Shown one piece after another: positions 15,578 to 25,099 of a stretch of DNA of 39,141 nt. Under the pieces are notes generated by a model, which was not told the origin of the DNA, ran no database searches, and saw nothing but the letters and a program-made list of their open reading frames with translations. Position 1 is the stretch's first letter. Each line of letters begins with the position of its first letter. This stretch comes from CAYVTD01 sp964454445 (GTDB lineage Bacteria > Bacteroidota > Ignavibacteria > Kapaibacteriales > UBA2268). The position numbers were made by a program, and so were the translations under genes. The DNA lies in NCBI GenBank assembly GCA_964454445.1, contig CAYVTD010000030.1, forward strand, positions 1 to 39,141. The letters run 5' to 3'.

Positions 15578-15879
15578 GATTAACCATTTTATAAGAAAAA
15601 AATAGAATATATTAATTATGATAATAGATAATATTAGATTAAAATGAAAAAGTATAAGTATGATAGAGATATAATATTATATGAAAATAATAATCTTAAT
15701 AATAATTATAAAATGAAAAAATATGATGAATAAAATAATAATAATAATATTAAATATAATAATTATGCAGAAGAAAAAAATTGGTATGTATAATAATAAT
15801 ATTATTATGAATAAAAAAATATATTATTATAAAATGAATGGGTTATAAAAAAAAGACAGGAAAATAAACAGGATGGAGA
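15578..15879. other. Extremely AT-rich spacer after the repeat array
   Basis: About 300 bp of nearly pure A/T with ATAAT-type simple sequence. A 29-codon plus-strand frame (15644-15733) is Lys/Asn/Tyr-rich, as expected by chance in such DNA, so I do not call it. I see no terminator for the minus-strand obgE transcript. Confidence 0.45.
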
Positions 15880-16869
15880 TTAATCTTGCAAGGAAGCCCA
15901 CATAAGATACTTTAATTTATCAATATTCTCACCTGAAACTGAGGAAATCGATAAAATATGTGCGTCAGCATCTTTGAAAACAACATCGTAAAGCAATGTC
16001 CTATCTTCGGATGCAACTGCATCAATTTTGCTAAAACATATAATCCTATTTTTATCTTTCATTTCAGGATTATACTTATATAATTCATTAGTAAGGACTT
16101 CATAATCTTTCGCGGGATCCTCCGAAAACGCCTCAATCAAAAATACAATCGCTCTGGTCCGCTCAATATGCCTCAAAAACTCTAATCCAAGTCCCCTTCC
16201 CTCGCTAGCTCCCTCAATTAATCCGGGAACATCTGCGACGGTGAAACTTTTATTATCGTCGATCCTTACAATACCTAAATTGGGCACTAAAGTAGTGAAG
16301 TGATAGTCGGCAATTTTCGGCTTGGCAGCGCTAATAACAGAAATGAGCGTGGATTTACCAACGTTGGGCAAACCAACAATACCCACGTCTGCCAATAACT
16401 TAAGCTCGAGTACTAAATTCATCTCCTCGCCTGGCAATCCTGGCTGGGCGTAGCGGGGCGTTTGATTGACGGCAGTGGCAAACTCAGCGTTTCCCTTGCC
16501 GCCCTTTCCACCGGATACCGCAGTAAACCTCTGATACGGCTCTGATAAATCGGCGAGCAGTTCATTATTTGCCTCGTTCATCAAAATAGTTCCCAGCGGC
16601 ACTTTTATAATGATAGAATCAGCGTCTTTACCTGTGCGGTTGTTTTTGCCACCATTGGCGCCGTTATTTGCTACATAATTCTTCTTATATTTAAAATCGA
16701 GAAGCGTGGCAAGTTGTGGCTCGGCAACAAAAATAACATCGCCGCCCTTGCCACCATTACCGCCGTCGGGTCCACCCTTAGGCACGTACTTCTCTCTTCG
16801 GAAACTGATATGCCCAGCGCCACCATTTCCCGCTTTAATATATATCTCGGCGTAATCTACAAACTTCAT
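15880..16869 (-). CDS. obgE: Obg-family GTPase
   Basis: A 329-aa ribosome-associated GTPase involved in 50S subunit maturation. The N-terminal Obg fold is glycine-rich (AGNGGAGHISFRREKYVPKG, then GGNGGKGGD). The G domain has the P-loop GLPNVGKST (166-174), a switch region FTTLVPNLG, and G3 DVPGLIEGA. G4 reads FSKID instead of NKID; S/TKxD variants are familiar in Obg and do not imply loss of function. The protein ends soon after the G domain, so the optional C-terminal OCT domain is absent, which is the common form. The DUF3127 gene lies 156 bp upstream on the same strand. Confidence 0.95.
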   Translation of the reverse strand: MKFVDYAEIYIKAGNGGAGHISFRREKYVPKGGPDGGNGGKGGDVIFVAEPQLATLLDFKYKKNYVANNGANGGKNNRTGKDADSIIIKVPLGTILMNEANNELLADLSEPYQRFTAVSGGKGGKGNAEFATAVNQTPRYAQPGLPGEEMNLVLELKLLADVGIVGLPNVGKSTLISVISAAKPKIADYHFTTLVPNLGIVRIDDNKSFTVADVPGLIEGASEGRGLGLEFLRHIERTRAIVFLIEAFSEDPAKDYEVLTNELYKYNPEMKDKNRIICFSKIDAVASEDRTLLYDVVFKDADAHILSISSVSGENIDKLKYLMWASLQD

Positions 16870-17025
16870 AAATACTTAGGAAAATGAATAATCACTTTAA
16901 AAAATAAAAAAAACTGAATATAAAATGGAGAAAAACAATTAATAAATCGCATAATAAGCATAAGAAAATAAATAAAACACTTTAAAAACACTGAAATATG
17001 CTTATGAAATCAAAAAATATGCTTT

Positions 17026-17394
17026 TTAAAAGGGAATATCGTCGTCATCGGGTGCGGGAATGTCGTTGTCAGAAAAATCGGGAGCTGCAGACGGTTCACC
17101 TTTAGTTAATAATTCGATGCGCCACGCTTCTAAATTAGTGAAATAACTGACATTTCCATCTTTTTCCCATTTTTTTCCACGCAAATTGAAATGTACTTTC
17201 AATTCGTCGTTGATATTGTAAGCATCGAGCAGGTTACACTTGTCTTGGGTTAGTTGAAATTTAATGTGGTTAATGAATTCCCTACCGTTAAATTCCTCGA
17301 TTTGCTCTAAAACGAATTCCCGTTTTCTGAAGGTATCCGTTAATTGCTGCGTTTCGTATTTTTCAGTAAGTTTTCCAGAACATTCGTAATCCAT
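17026..17394 (-). CDS. DUF3127 protein with SSB-like acidic C-terminal tail
   Basis: A 122-aa protein matching DUF3127, a small OB-fold-like family seen mainly in Bacteroidota and relatives. The N-terminus (GKLTEKYETQQLTDTFRKRE, then FVLEQ) and the central KVHFNLRGKKW and WRIELL segments are the beta-strand core. The last 20 residues are acidic and end in PAPDDDDIPF, closely resembling the DDDIPF tail with which bacterial single-stranded-DNA-binding proteins recruit repair and replication proteins. A ssDNA-related role is my inference; the family function is not established. GAGG lies 5 nt before the ATG. Confidence 0.85.
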   Translation of the reverse strand: MDYECSGKLTEKYETQQLTDTFRKREFVLEQIEEFNGREFINHIKFQLTQDKCNLLDAYNINDELKVHFNLRGKKWEKDGNVSYFTNLEAWRIELLTKGEPSAAPDFSDNDIPAPDDDDIPF

Positions 17395-17533
17395 ATTATC
17401 CTCATAAAATTATTAAATTATAAAATTTAAAATTAATATAATATATTTAAAAATAAAAATATTATAATAATTAAGAGCAAGAAAAGTTAATTATTTTGGA
17501 TATTGATGAAAAATAGTATTAAAAAAGGATATT

Positions 17534-18706
17534 ATGAAATCGGTCGAAAAGATGTACTGTGGATTGATGTCAGGCACTTCTCTTGACGGAGTTGATGTCG
17601 CAATTGTTAGCTTTTCTCATGAAGTCAATAATTCTTCAGATAATATTAATGAGGAAAATGTTTTCATTTATAATTTAATTGCTTTTAACACATATAATTA
17701 CACGGAAAAATTCAAGGAAATATTGAAAAAAATAATCAAGGGCGAATGTAAAACAGCAGAAATTTCATATATGAATTTTGCTCTTTCCGAGGTTTACGCC
17801 GAAGCAGTAAGAAATGTTTGCATAGAGAATGGGATTAATATTAATGATATAGAAGCGGTAGGCATGCACGGTCAAACGGTTTGGCACAGTCCTGAGCCGA
17901 ATGATTATGCAGGAATAGCTTGTTCTTCGACCTTGCAACTTGGTTCGGCTCCGGCATTGGCGCAGAAATTAGGGATAAAAGTATGTAGTGATTTTCGTTC
18001 GGCGGATGTGGCAGTTGGTGGGCAGGGGGCGCCGATTGTTCCGATTCTCGATTATCATTTTTTTAGAAGTCAAGAACATAATATAATAATGTTAAATATT
18101 GGTGGCATTGCAAATATTACTTTTTTGCCGAAAAATTGTAAGAAGAATGAAGTAATTGCTTTCGACACTGGACCTGGAAATTGTTTGATAGATTTTTATA
18201 CGAAAGAATATTTCGGGAAGGATTATGACCAAGACGGCGAAATAGCATCTCAAGGGATGTTAATTGAAGATGTTTTTGGTTTTCTTCGAGGGCTGGAATA
18301 TATTCAAAGAAAACCGCCGAAATCAACAGGAAGGGAGTTTTTTAATGAATCACTTTTCAATGGATTTGATTTTGAGAATTTCAAAAAAGAAGATATAATT
18401 AGGACAATGACTGAGTTTACAGCTTGGAGCATAGCAGATAGTATTAAATTGCAAACCAGCGAAAAATCGAGAATAATTGTTTCGGGCGGGGGCGTGCATA
18501 ATGCGTTTTTACTGAATCTGTTAAAAAACTACTTGTCAGATGACGAGGTGATTAATTCCAATGATTTAGGTCTTTCTGCTGATGCCAAAGAGGCAATTTG
18601 TTTTGGCTTTTTAGCATTTCTTTTGTTGAATGGGCAAACCGGTAATATTTGTTCTGTTACGGGGGCAAGTCGAGAGGTATTGTTAGGAACGATATCGATG
18701 CCATAA
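17534..18706 (+). CDS. anmK: Anhydro-N-acetylmuramic acid kinase
   Basis: A 390-aa sugar kinase of peptidoglycan recycling. It opens and phosphorylates 1,6-anhydro-MurNAc to MurNAc-6-phosphate, using ATP. Visible motifs are GLMSGTSLDGVD near the N-terminus (phosphate-binding), GMHGQTVWHSP, GGIANITFLP, AFDTGPGNCLID with the catalytic-type aspartate, and VSGGGVHNAFL near the end. The length is normal. AAAGGATATT before the ATG is a fair Shine-Dalgarno. It is divergent from the DUF3127 gene and stands alone; no MurNAc-6-phosphate etherase is next to it. Confidence 0.95.
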   Translation: MKSVEKMYCGLMSGTSLDGVDVAIVSFSHEVNNSSDNINEENVFIYNLIAFNTYNYTEKFKEILKKIIKGECKTAEISYMNFALSEVYAEAVRNVCIENGININDIEAVGMHGQTVWHSPEPNDYAGIACSSTLQLGSAPALAQKLGIKVCSDFRSADVAVGGQGAPIVPILDYHFFRSQEHNIIMLNIGGIANITFLPKNCKKNEVIAFDTGPGNCLIDFYTKEYFGKDYDQDGEIASQGMLIEDVFGFLRGLEYIQRKPPKSTGREFFNESLFNGFDFENFKKEDIIRTMTEFTAWSIADSIKLQTSEKSRIIVSGGGVHNAFLLNLLKNYLSDDEVINSNDLGLSADAKEAICFGFLAFLLLNGQTGNICSVTGASREVLLGTISMP

Positions 18707-18823
18707 AGAAGAATACAAAAACAGAAAAAAAATCTATTATAAGCCACAATAATTAATTCTTTTATTATCATAATAATATTAAATGATTAATAAAATAAAA
18801 TTAATTATATAGAATAATCAAAA

Positions 18824-18850
18824 TATTTTTATTTGTTAAAAATAAAAATA
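18824..18850. repeat. AT-only hairpin in the anmK - T9SS cargo spacer
   Basis: A perfect 11-bp inverted repeat (18824-18834 with 18840-18850) and a 5-nt loop, all A/T except one loop G. It lies in the 267-bp AT-rich spacer, which holds no other feature I can support. It may be chance or a weak stop for anmK transcription. Confidence 0.3.
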
Positions 18851-18973
18851 AATGTCTTACGTAAAATAGTCTTTAAATGCGAAATAATAAATGAATATAT
18901 AATATATAAGCGCCTTAAAAACAGAAATAGTGAGTGTTAATAGTTTGTTTTTTTATCATAAGGGAGCGTTTTT

Positions 18974-21900
18974 ATGTTACTTTCAACAAATTTGCTAAGC
19001 AAGGCAAAATATATCTTGTTTGTTGCGATGATAGTTTGCTTTGCCAGTATTGAATCAAGATCGCAGTCTTGGGTTAGCCAAGCCCAGCAAGACGGCTTTA
19101 TTATAAAAAAGGTTGTTAGCGACACAACAGTTGCAACAGGGCAGCCATTCAGCTACACGATATATTTTACGATACCAGCAGGCGCTACAAACATAACAAT
19201 CACAGATGTTTTGCCTTCACAACTTAAGTTTCTCGGTCAATCTGTTACAAGTGCATGTGGCACTCCAACGGTAACCGCACCTGCAGTAAATTCTTTTGGT
19301 GGCACGTTTTCAGTAAATTGGAGCAGTGTGCCGAGCGGCTGTACAGGATCAATCACTATCACAGTTGCCTTTGAAAATGGAGTAACTTGCGACGGTACTC
19401 CTGTTAGAAACAATGCTTGCATTACAGGGCAATTACTTGGTAAACAATACGAATTTTGCACTGGGCATGTATTGACAAAGGCTGTTGCTGTCAATCCTTG
19501 GAACATTAACAAGTATCCCGTTGGAACTGCTTGGCAAGGTGGAACTTGTCCTTATTTAACAGCTAGCGATACGATAACTTACCAAATTTGTGTTTACAAA
19601 GCAGTTGGCACAACTGGTCAGCTTAATCTAGTAAACGGTATTGTTAGGGATACATTGCCTGCCGGTGCGCAACTGGTTAGTTCAACTTGTGGAGCAACAC
19701 AATCGGGAAATGTAATAACTTGGAATGTTGGTAATATGAGCGCCACATCGGCTTATAATATGGCTTGCTGCCAATTTCAGGTATATTATCCTCTTGCACA
19801 GTTCCCATCTGGTTCAAATATTACAAATTCAGCAAATCTAAGTGGTTCATTGGGAGGTCCAAATCTGCCCTGTGGTACATTTTCAATACAAAGCAACATG
19901 GTTTGTGTAGAGAAGAAAATTGTAACAAGTGGCTCCTTGAGCAAATGGGCATATACAAATAGAATGCCAGGTTGCGCAGGACAATATCTTATATATGTTT
20001 GCAACACAGGCACGACTCCTATCACATTTACAGCCTTGGATACTTTGCCTGCACAATTATCAGGTTATAGTATGGGCTTTATGTGGAATTTGACAGCTTC
20101 TCTTAGTTCAGGCATTGTGACAATTAGTGGAACCTTACCAGCAGGTCAATGTGGCTATGCTTATGTATATTTTACTATACCACAAACAGCAACAATTGGT
20201 TCGACAATAACAAATTGCGTAACAATGACAATAACAGGTCAGTCACCGCAGCAAGCCTGTGCATCATTTGTGGTCGATGCACCAGCACCGAAGCCTTGTC
20301 TTTGGAAAGAAGTTTGCAACAAACAAACAGATTATACTCCCGGCTCGACATTCCGTTACCGGCTAAGGATTCAAAATGTGGGTGGTCAACCAATTACCGG
20401 TGCATCTATTTCAGACGTTCTTAATCCGAACCTTGAATATGTTGGCAATCCTTCGGCATATATTGATAATACTTGGAATATTTCTTGCACGAACACTCCG
20501 GCAAATCCTTGGGCAGGTGCAAATCTTTCATATAATTCCGGGACAAACACAGTTACAGTTACCTTAGATACCATACCTGCAACCTGTCAGAATGTGTTCT
20601 ACACATCTTGCGGGATGTACGGAACAGGAGGAGTGCCTTATTACTTCATCGAATTTGATGTAAAAGTTCGGGATACTTCTGCTTTGGGTAATGTTCCAAA
20701 CGACTTTACTTTGTCGGGTGGTTCGCTCGGGACATCAACATATACATCAAATATCGAATATATTTTGGTAACTGGTGTAGTAGGTTACAATCTGCAAAAA
20801 GGTGTTAAAAAACAGTCTGACCCGAGCTATTCGACATCAACAACAACAAATGCCGGTTCGACAATCGATTATCGATTGAAAATGAATCCTTCTGGAACTG
20901 CTGCATTGCGTTTTGTTACTTTTGCCGATTTGCTACCACGCAATAATGGAGGAAGTGATTCGAAAATCCTATCTGGATGCGCCTCACGAGGCAGTCAGTT
21001 TGATATCGCATTTAATAGTCTCGGTACAGCAACTCCAGCAGTAAGCTCTTATTGGAACAATCCGGCAACTTTATTGGCAAATGTCAATGGCTGGACTCCG
21101 ACTGGAGCACCAGGACCTTCGTTTACAACAGGTTGCGGCAATAACGGTTCTTGGACAAATGCTGCATGGTCAATAGGTCAGAAGAATATATCTGCCTTTT
21201 TTGGTTCGACTGCCATTCCTCCTGCAGGCGCAGTAATCGATTTTTCAGCCGACATTTCACCGAATGCCCAACCAAATACAAGTGCTTGTAATAGTTTCGC
21301 TGTAAGCGGATGGACAAAACACCTGATTCAAAGCAGTTTGCCTAGTTATCAATTAGCTGGACAGCTCGAATCGCCGATAGCTTGTGTTACCGTTGAAAAG
21401 CAGAAGCCTTGTGTTGAAGTTAAAAAATTTGATATACAATGTGCAGGATTGAACTCGGCAGGGCAACAGCAATATACTTTCTCAGTTAATGCAAATAGTT
21501 GTACACCCGCAATATTGCTTATTAGCTCGCCTGATGGCTCATTCTCGCCTGCAAGTTTTTCATTGGGATCGAGCCCATGGACAATCAATACAACATTTAC
21601 TCACACTACGACAAACAATCCAATTAAGATATATTATACTTTGTCCTGTGAAAATACAAGATGTCGCGATAGCTTGATGCGAGATCTGCCTCATTGCGAC
21701 AATCCACCACCCGTGGACAAGTGTTGTGAGAAATTCATCCACGATATCGGTAAAGCGCATATTCAGTATAATAGCTCGACAGGATTTGTCAATTTGAATG
21801 TTCCGATTTTTGCTGGTCCAGTGCCTATCAAAAAGTTCAATGCAACGATAGTGAGCGCCCAATTGCGCAAGGTTTGTGGAATGGCAGCAGGTGCTTGGAC

Positions 21901-23311
21901 TCGTATTTTTGGCGATATTGTCAATGGTAATCTGGTGGTTGCTCCTGCACCCGGACCGCAATTGCTCACTATTTTCAGTAGAGAGGCAATTTGGGGACCT
22001 GGTGAATGTATCGAATGGATGAAAGGAGCTAAACTAGGGTTGGATATGATTTTCCCGCCATTCTCCGGGGGATTTAAATGCCATGATACTCTGATGTTCA
22101 AGATTCGGTACACATTTACAGATTGTGAATGTAGAACTTGCGATACATTAGTAACTTATATTATTGTTAGAAAAATAAAACTTTTGCCTTGGGACACTGA
22201 CTTTGGTCAATTAGGTACCATAAAACTAAAAGGTAAAACTGAATCTGACAATAAAATTCTTGCCGAAGAGCCAGCAAAGACATCATTAGTGATGGAAGAC
22301 GAAAACAATGGTCATTTCTGGGTTGTCAGCCCTGAAAGCAAGGAAAACGATGTCATTATAAAAGCTTTGGAAATACGCTCGCAAATTATTCCTCTAGTTT
22401 CAGTAAATCTTGACGGAAATGAAGGTATGATAGAAGGTGAAATTGCATTTATCAATACAAAAATCTCTGCTGGACAAACTGCAAACATAGCTTTGAAGTT
22501 CGATAATCCAAATAAATTAATGCAATTTCCGGTTAAAGTCCGCTTTGTATATACTATTGAAGGCGAAGAAGAGCTTTTCTATACTGATGAAATATTATAT
22601 ACTGCCCGGGTACCTGGGGCAGATCCTGACAATATGGGGATAGACAAAGCTGCGAAACCGGACAATGTTAAAACGTATGCTTTATATCTGGATAATAAAA
22701 ATGGATATCGGCAATCGATTACAGCTATTGCTTTAAAACCCATTGGTGCTATGAAAGTTCTGGCTATCGGACCATCAAATGCCGAAGGCGAGCATACCTT
22801 TATCGTTCCTAAATTGCAGGAAGATGGTTCTTATGTTATCACTACTGTGGCAGATGGCACGATTGGCATTGGAAGTCAAACGATGGTTAAACCTATTTAT
22901 ATTACCATTTCTGGCGAAGAAGAAAATGCTAATATCGAATTTACTACTTTCGATGGCAACGCTGAGATAATTTCATCAGGTATATTTTTACTGACAGATC
23001 CAATTTCAACTGTGCAAAATAATAATTGGGAATATAAAAACGATGTTGAAATTCAATCGATTGTACCAAATCCTGCAAATGGTGTCGTTACAATTACCTT
23101 TTCTTCTTCAAAAAGAATAAATGGAGCAAAGTTAACAATTGTAGATAATTTGGGACGGGAATTGATGGATATTTTTGGAAGAAATTATACCTTGGAGCAA
23201 GGTGTTCACATTAGAACTATCGATTTGAGCAAATTGAGCAATGGAGTTTACTATTTTAATCTTCAAGCAGAAAACTCGAGCATATCAAAGCCAGTTTCGA
23301 TAGTAAGATGA
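18974..23311 (+). CDS. Large secreted DUF11-repeat protein with type IX secretion sorting domain
   Basis: A 1445-aa surface or secreted protein. An N-terminal signal peptide (KAKYILFVAMIVCFASIES) is followed by several DUF11-type beta modules, each with a YTIYF/YRLRIQNVG-like strand and a DTLPA/DVLP turn: about 45-150, 185-310, 330-435, 450-590 and 615-790. These are cysteine-rich. The middle and late parts (about 800-1340) are less clear beta regions. The last 84 residues (from 1362: SIVPNPANGVVTITF, then IDLSKLSNGVYYFNL and KPVSIVR) are a type A T9SS C-terminal sorting domain, so the protein is exported to the outer surface by type IX secretion. GGGAG lies 8 nt before the ATG. It is a single-gene unit ending in a strong terminator. 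The function is unknown; an adhesin or structural role is likely. Confidence 0.9.
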   Translation: MLLSTNLLSKAKYILFVAMIVCFASIESRSQSWVSQAQQDGFIIKKVVSDTTVATGQPFSYTIYFTIPAGATNITITDVLPSQLKFLGQSVTSACGTPTVTAPAVNSFGGTFSVNWSSVPSGCTGSITITVAFENGVTCDGTPVRNNACITGQLLGKQYEFCTGHVLTKAVAVNPWNINKYPVGTAWQGGTCPYLTASDTITYQICVYKAVGTTGQLNLVNGIVRDTLPAGAQLVSSTCGATQSGNVITWNVGNMSATSAYNMACCQFQVYYPLAQFPSGSNITNSANLSGSLGGPNLPCGTFSIQSNMVCVEKKIVTSGSLSKWAYTNRMPGCAGQYLIYVCNTGTTPITFTALDTLPAQLSGYSMGFMWNLTASLSSGIVTISGTLPAGQCGYAYVYFTIPQTATIGSTITNCVTMTITGQSPQQACASFVVDAPAPKPCLWKEVCNKQTDYTPGSTFRYRLRIQNVGGQPITGASISDVLNPNLEYVGNPSAYIDNTWNISCTNTPANPWAGANLSYNSGTNTVTVTLDTIPATCQNVFYTSCGMYGTGGVPYYFIEFDVKVRDTSALGNVPNDFTLSGGSLGTSTYTSNIEYILVTGVVGYNLQKGVKKQSDPSYSTSTTTNAGSTIDYRLKMNPSGTAALRFVTFADLLPRNNGGSDSKILSGCASRGSQFDIAFNSLGTATPAVSSYWNNPATLLANVNGWTPTGAPGPSFTTGCGNNGSWTNAAWSIGQKNISAFFGSTAIPPAGAVIDFSADISPNAQPNTSACNSFAVSGWTKHLIQSSLPSYQLAGQLESPIACVTVEKQKPCVEVKKFDIQCAGLNSAGQQQYTFSVNANSCTPAILLISSPDGSFSPASFSLGSSPWTINTTFTHTTTNNPIKIYYTLSCENTRCRDSLMRDLPHCDNPPPVDKCCEKFIHDIGKAHIQYNSSTGFVNLNVPIFAGPVPIKKFNATIVSAQLRKVCGMAAGAWTRIFGDIVNGNLVVAPAPGPQLLTIFSREAIWGPGECIEWMKGAKLGLDMIFPPFSGGFKCHDTLMFKIRYTFTDCECRTCDTLVTYIIVRKIKLLPWDTDFGQLGTIKLKGKTESDNKILAEEPAKTSLVMEDENNGHFWVVSPESKENDVIIKALEIRSQIIPLVSVNLDGNEGMIEGEIAFINTKISAGQTANIALKFDNPNKLMQFPVKVRFVYTIEGEEELFYTDEILYTARVPGADPDNMGIDKAAKPDNVKTYALYLDNKNGYRQSITAIALKPIGAMKVLAIGPSNAEGEHTFIVPKLQEDGSYVITTVADGTIGIGSQTMVKPIYITISGEEENANIEFTTFDGNAEIISSGIFLLTDPISTVQNNNWEYKNDVEIQSIVPNPANGVVTITFSSSKRINGAKLTIVDNLGRELMDIFGRNYTLEQGVHIRTIDLSKLSNGVYYFNLQAENSSISKPVSIVR

Positions 23312-23386
23312 GATACCTTTCTTTCAAATTATGGTGAGAAAAAATTCTAAATAAGAAATAAACACATACTTATACACTAAACCAAG

Positions 23387-23416
23387 CCACCTGAAAAATT
23401 CAGGTGGTTTTTTTTT
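23387..23416 (+). terminator. Intrinsic terminator of the T9SS cargo gene
   Basis: A 9-bp perfect stem CCACCTGAA / TTCAGGTGG with an AAA loop, directly followed by nine T. It lies 75 bp after the stop at 23311 and is the clearest rho-independent terminator in the window. Confidence 0.92.
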
Positions 23417-23435
23417 AAAAGAATGAGTTTTTTTG

Positions 23436-23443
23436 TAAATTTG
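23436..23443 (+). promoter_or_regulatory. Candidate -7 element (TAAATTTG) of the acyl-CoA carboxylase gene
   Basis: A TAnnTTTG match 26 bp before the ATG at 23470 and just after the upstream terminator, where a promoter is needed. It follows seven T and a G; a very similar T7-G-TAATTT block lies at 33221 before rpsO. There is no separate -33 element. Confidence 0.35.
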
Positions 23444-23469
23444 TTATTATTCATAATAAAAGTGAAAAA

Positions 23470-25035
23470 ATGGAGAAGAACAACGAGATAATTGATGCCA
23501 AGATTCGTGAGATGTATGAGTTGATTGAAAAATCGAAAATGGGTGGTGGCATCGAAAGAATCAAGCAACAGCACGCCAAAGGAAAATTGACTGCCCGCGA
23601 AAGAATTGATTTGCTTATCGATAGTGGCACATTCAAAGAACTCGATTCACTAGCCCACCACCATTCGAGCGATTTCGGATTGAATAAAAATGTGCCGCTT
23701 GGCGATGGAGTGGTTACCGGTTATGGTAGCGTAAACGGAACGAAAGTGTTCCTTTTTTCGCAGGATTTTACGGTATTGGGAGGTAGTCTTGCCGAGCAAC
23801 ACGGGGCGAAAATTTGCAAAATAATGGATATGGCAATGAAAAACGGCTGTCCTGTTATAGGATTAAACGACTCTGGCGGTGCACGTGTGCAAGAGGGAGT
23901 AATATCGCTTGGCGCTTATGCCGAGATTTTTTGGAGGAATACTATGGCTTCCGGGGTCGTGCCACAAATATCTGTCATTATGGGTCCTTGTGCGGGCGGG
24001 GCTGTCTATTCCCCGGCAATTACTGATTTTACGATAATGGTAAAAAAAACAAGCTATATGTTCGTTACAGGACCGAAAGTTGTAAAAACAGTAACTCACG
24101 AGGATTATACTTCCGAAGAGCTTGGCGGAGCTATGACACATGCCTCGAAAAGTGGTGTTGCCCATTTCGCCTGCGAAAATGATATGGACGCCATTGAAAC
24201 ATTAAAAAGATTGCTTAGTTATATTCCAGCTAACAATGCAGATGACCCGCCTTTTGTGCCAAACGACGACCCATTGGACCGCATTGAAGAAGATTTGAAC
24301 TACAGCGTCCCTGCGAATCCTAATCAGCCTTATGATATGAAAGAAATTATCGTCAAGGTAGCTGATAAAGGCGAATTTTTAGAAGTACACAAGGACTGGG
24401 CAGCAAATATTATCGTTGGTTTTATTCGTCTGGGAGGGCGTTCCATTGGCGTAATTGCCAACCAGCCCTCGGTGCTTGCAGGCGTCCTCGATATAGAGTC
24501 TTCGCGTAAAGGGGCAAGGTTCATTCGTTTTTGTGATGCTTTTAATATACCTATCCTTACTTTTGAAGACGTCCCTGGTTTCTTGCCCGGGGCTAATCAG
24601 GAATGGGGCGGTATTATAACTAATGGAGCAAAATTGCTTTACGCATATAGCGAAGCAACAGTCCCGAAAGTTACCGTTATTACCCGCAAAGCCTACGGTG
24701 GCGCCTACGATGTTATGAGCAGCAAGCATATCCGTGGAGACCTTAATTTCTGCTGGCCCACTGCCGAGCTTGCTGTTATGGGGCCAAAAGGGGCTGTGGA
24801 GATAATTTTTAAAAAGGAAATCGAACAGGCCGAATATCCTGAAATACGGCAGCAGGAGTTAATCGACATGTTTAACAAGAAATTTGCCAATCCTTATATT
24901 GCCGCTTCTTATGGATATATCGACGAGGTAATAGAACCTAAGTTTACAAGACCACGGCTCATTGATGCCTTTAATTTATTGAAAAACAAAGTAGATGCTA
25001 CTCCAATGAAAAAGCACGGTAATATACCCCTTTAA
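23470..25035 (+). CDS. pccB: Acyl-CoA carboxylase beta subunit (propionyl-CoA carboxylase type)
   Basis: A 521-aa carboxyltransferase subunit. The crotonase-like N and C halves are complete: GKLTARERIDLLIDSGTF, then NDSGGARVQEG and MGPCAGGAVYSP (oxyanion-hole region), and in the C half VPGFLPG and KAYGGAYDVMSSKH. This set is typical of propionyl-CoA carboxylase beta and methylmalonyl-CoA decarboxylase alpha subunits, rather than acetyl-CoA AccD. It would transfer carboxyl groups between biotin and propionyl-CoA/methylmalonyl-CoA. The partner biotin carboxylase and biotin-carrier subunits are not in the window, so carboxylase and decarboxylase remain alternatives. It converges on the glutaryl-CoA dehydrogenase gene, 64 bp apart. 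Confidence 0.9.
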   Translation: MEKNNEIIDAKIREMYELIEKSKMGGGIERIKQQHAKGKLTARERIDLLIDSGTFKELDSLAHHHSSDFGLNKNVPLGDGVVTGYGSVNGTKVFLFSQDFTVLGGSLAEQHGAKICKIMDMAMKNGCPVIGLNDSGGARVQEGVISLGAYAEIFWRNTMASGVVPQISVIMGPCAGGAVYSPAITDFTIMVKKTSYMFVTGPKVVKTVTHEDYTSEELGGAMTHASKSGVAHFACENDMDAIETLKRLLSYIPANNADDPPFVPNDDPLDRIEEDLNYSVPANPNQPYDMKEIIVKVADKGEFLEVHKDWAANIIVGFIRLGGRSIGVIANQPSVLAGVLDIESSRKGARFIRFCDAFNIPILTFEDVPGFLPGANQEWGGIITNGAKLLYAYSEATVPKVTVITRKAYGGAYDVMSSKHIRGDLNFCWPTAELAVMGPKGAVEIIFKKEIEQAEYPEIRQQELIDMFNKKFANPYIAASYGYIDEVIEPKFTRPRLIDAFNLLKNKVDATPMKKHGNIPL

Positions 25036-25099
25036 GAAGATTTGTTTTGTTCAAATAAAGAGTTTATCAGTAAAGAATCGAAGGATTAATTCATTTCTG

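Noticed and set aside
15287..15583. Plus-strand VEQFPHY repeat protein
   Set aside because: It runs through the N gap, its unit differences are all amino-acid-changing, and it has no start signal on the sequenced side.
15644..15733. 29-codon Lys/Asn/Tyr-rich plus-strand frame
   Set aside because: Its composition is what random AT-rich DNA yields, and it has no Shine-Dalgarno or recognisable feature.
15880..16869. Inactive Obg because G4 reads FSKID
   Set aside because: S/TKxD variants of the NKxD motif are familiar in active Obg proteins, and all other G motifs are intact.
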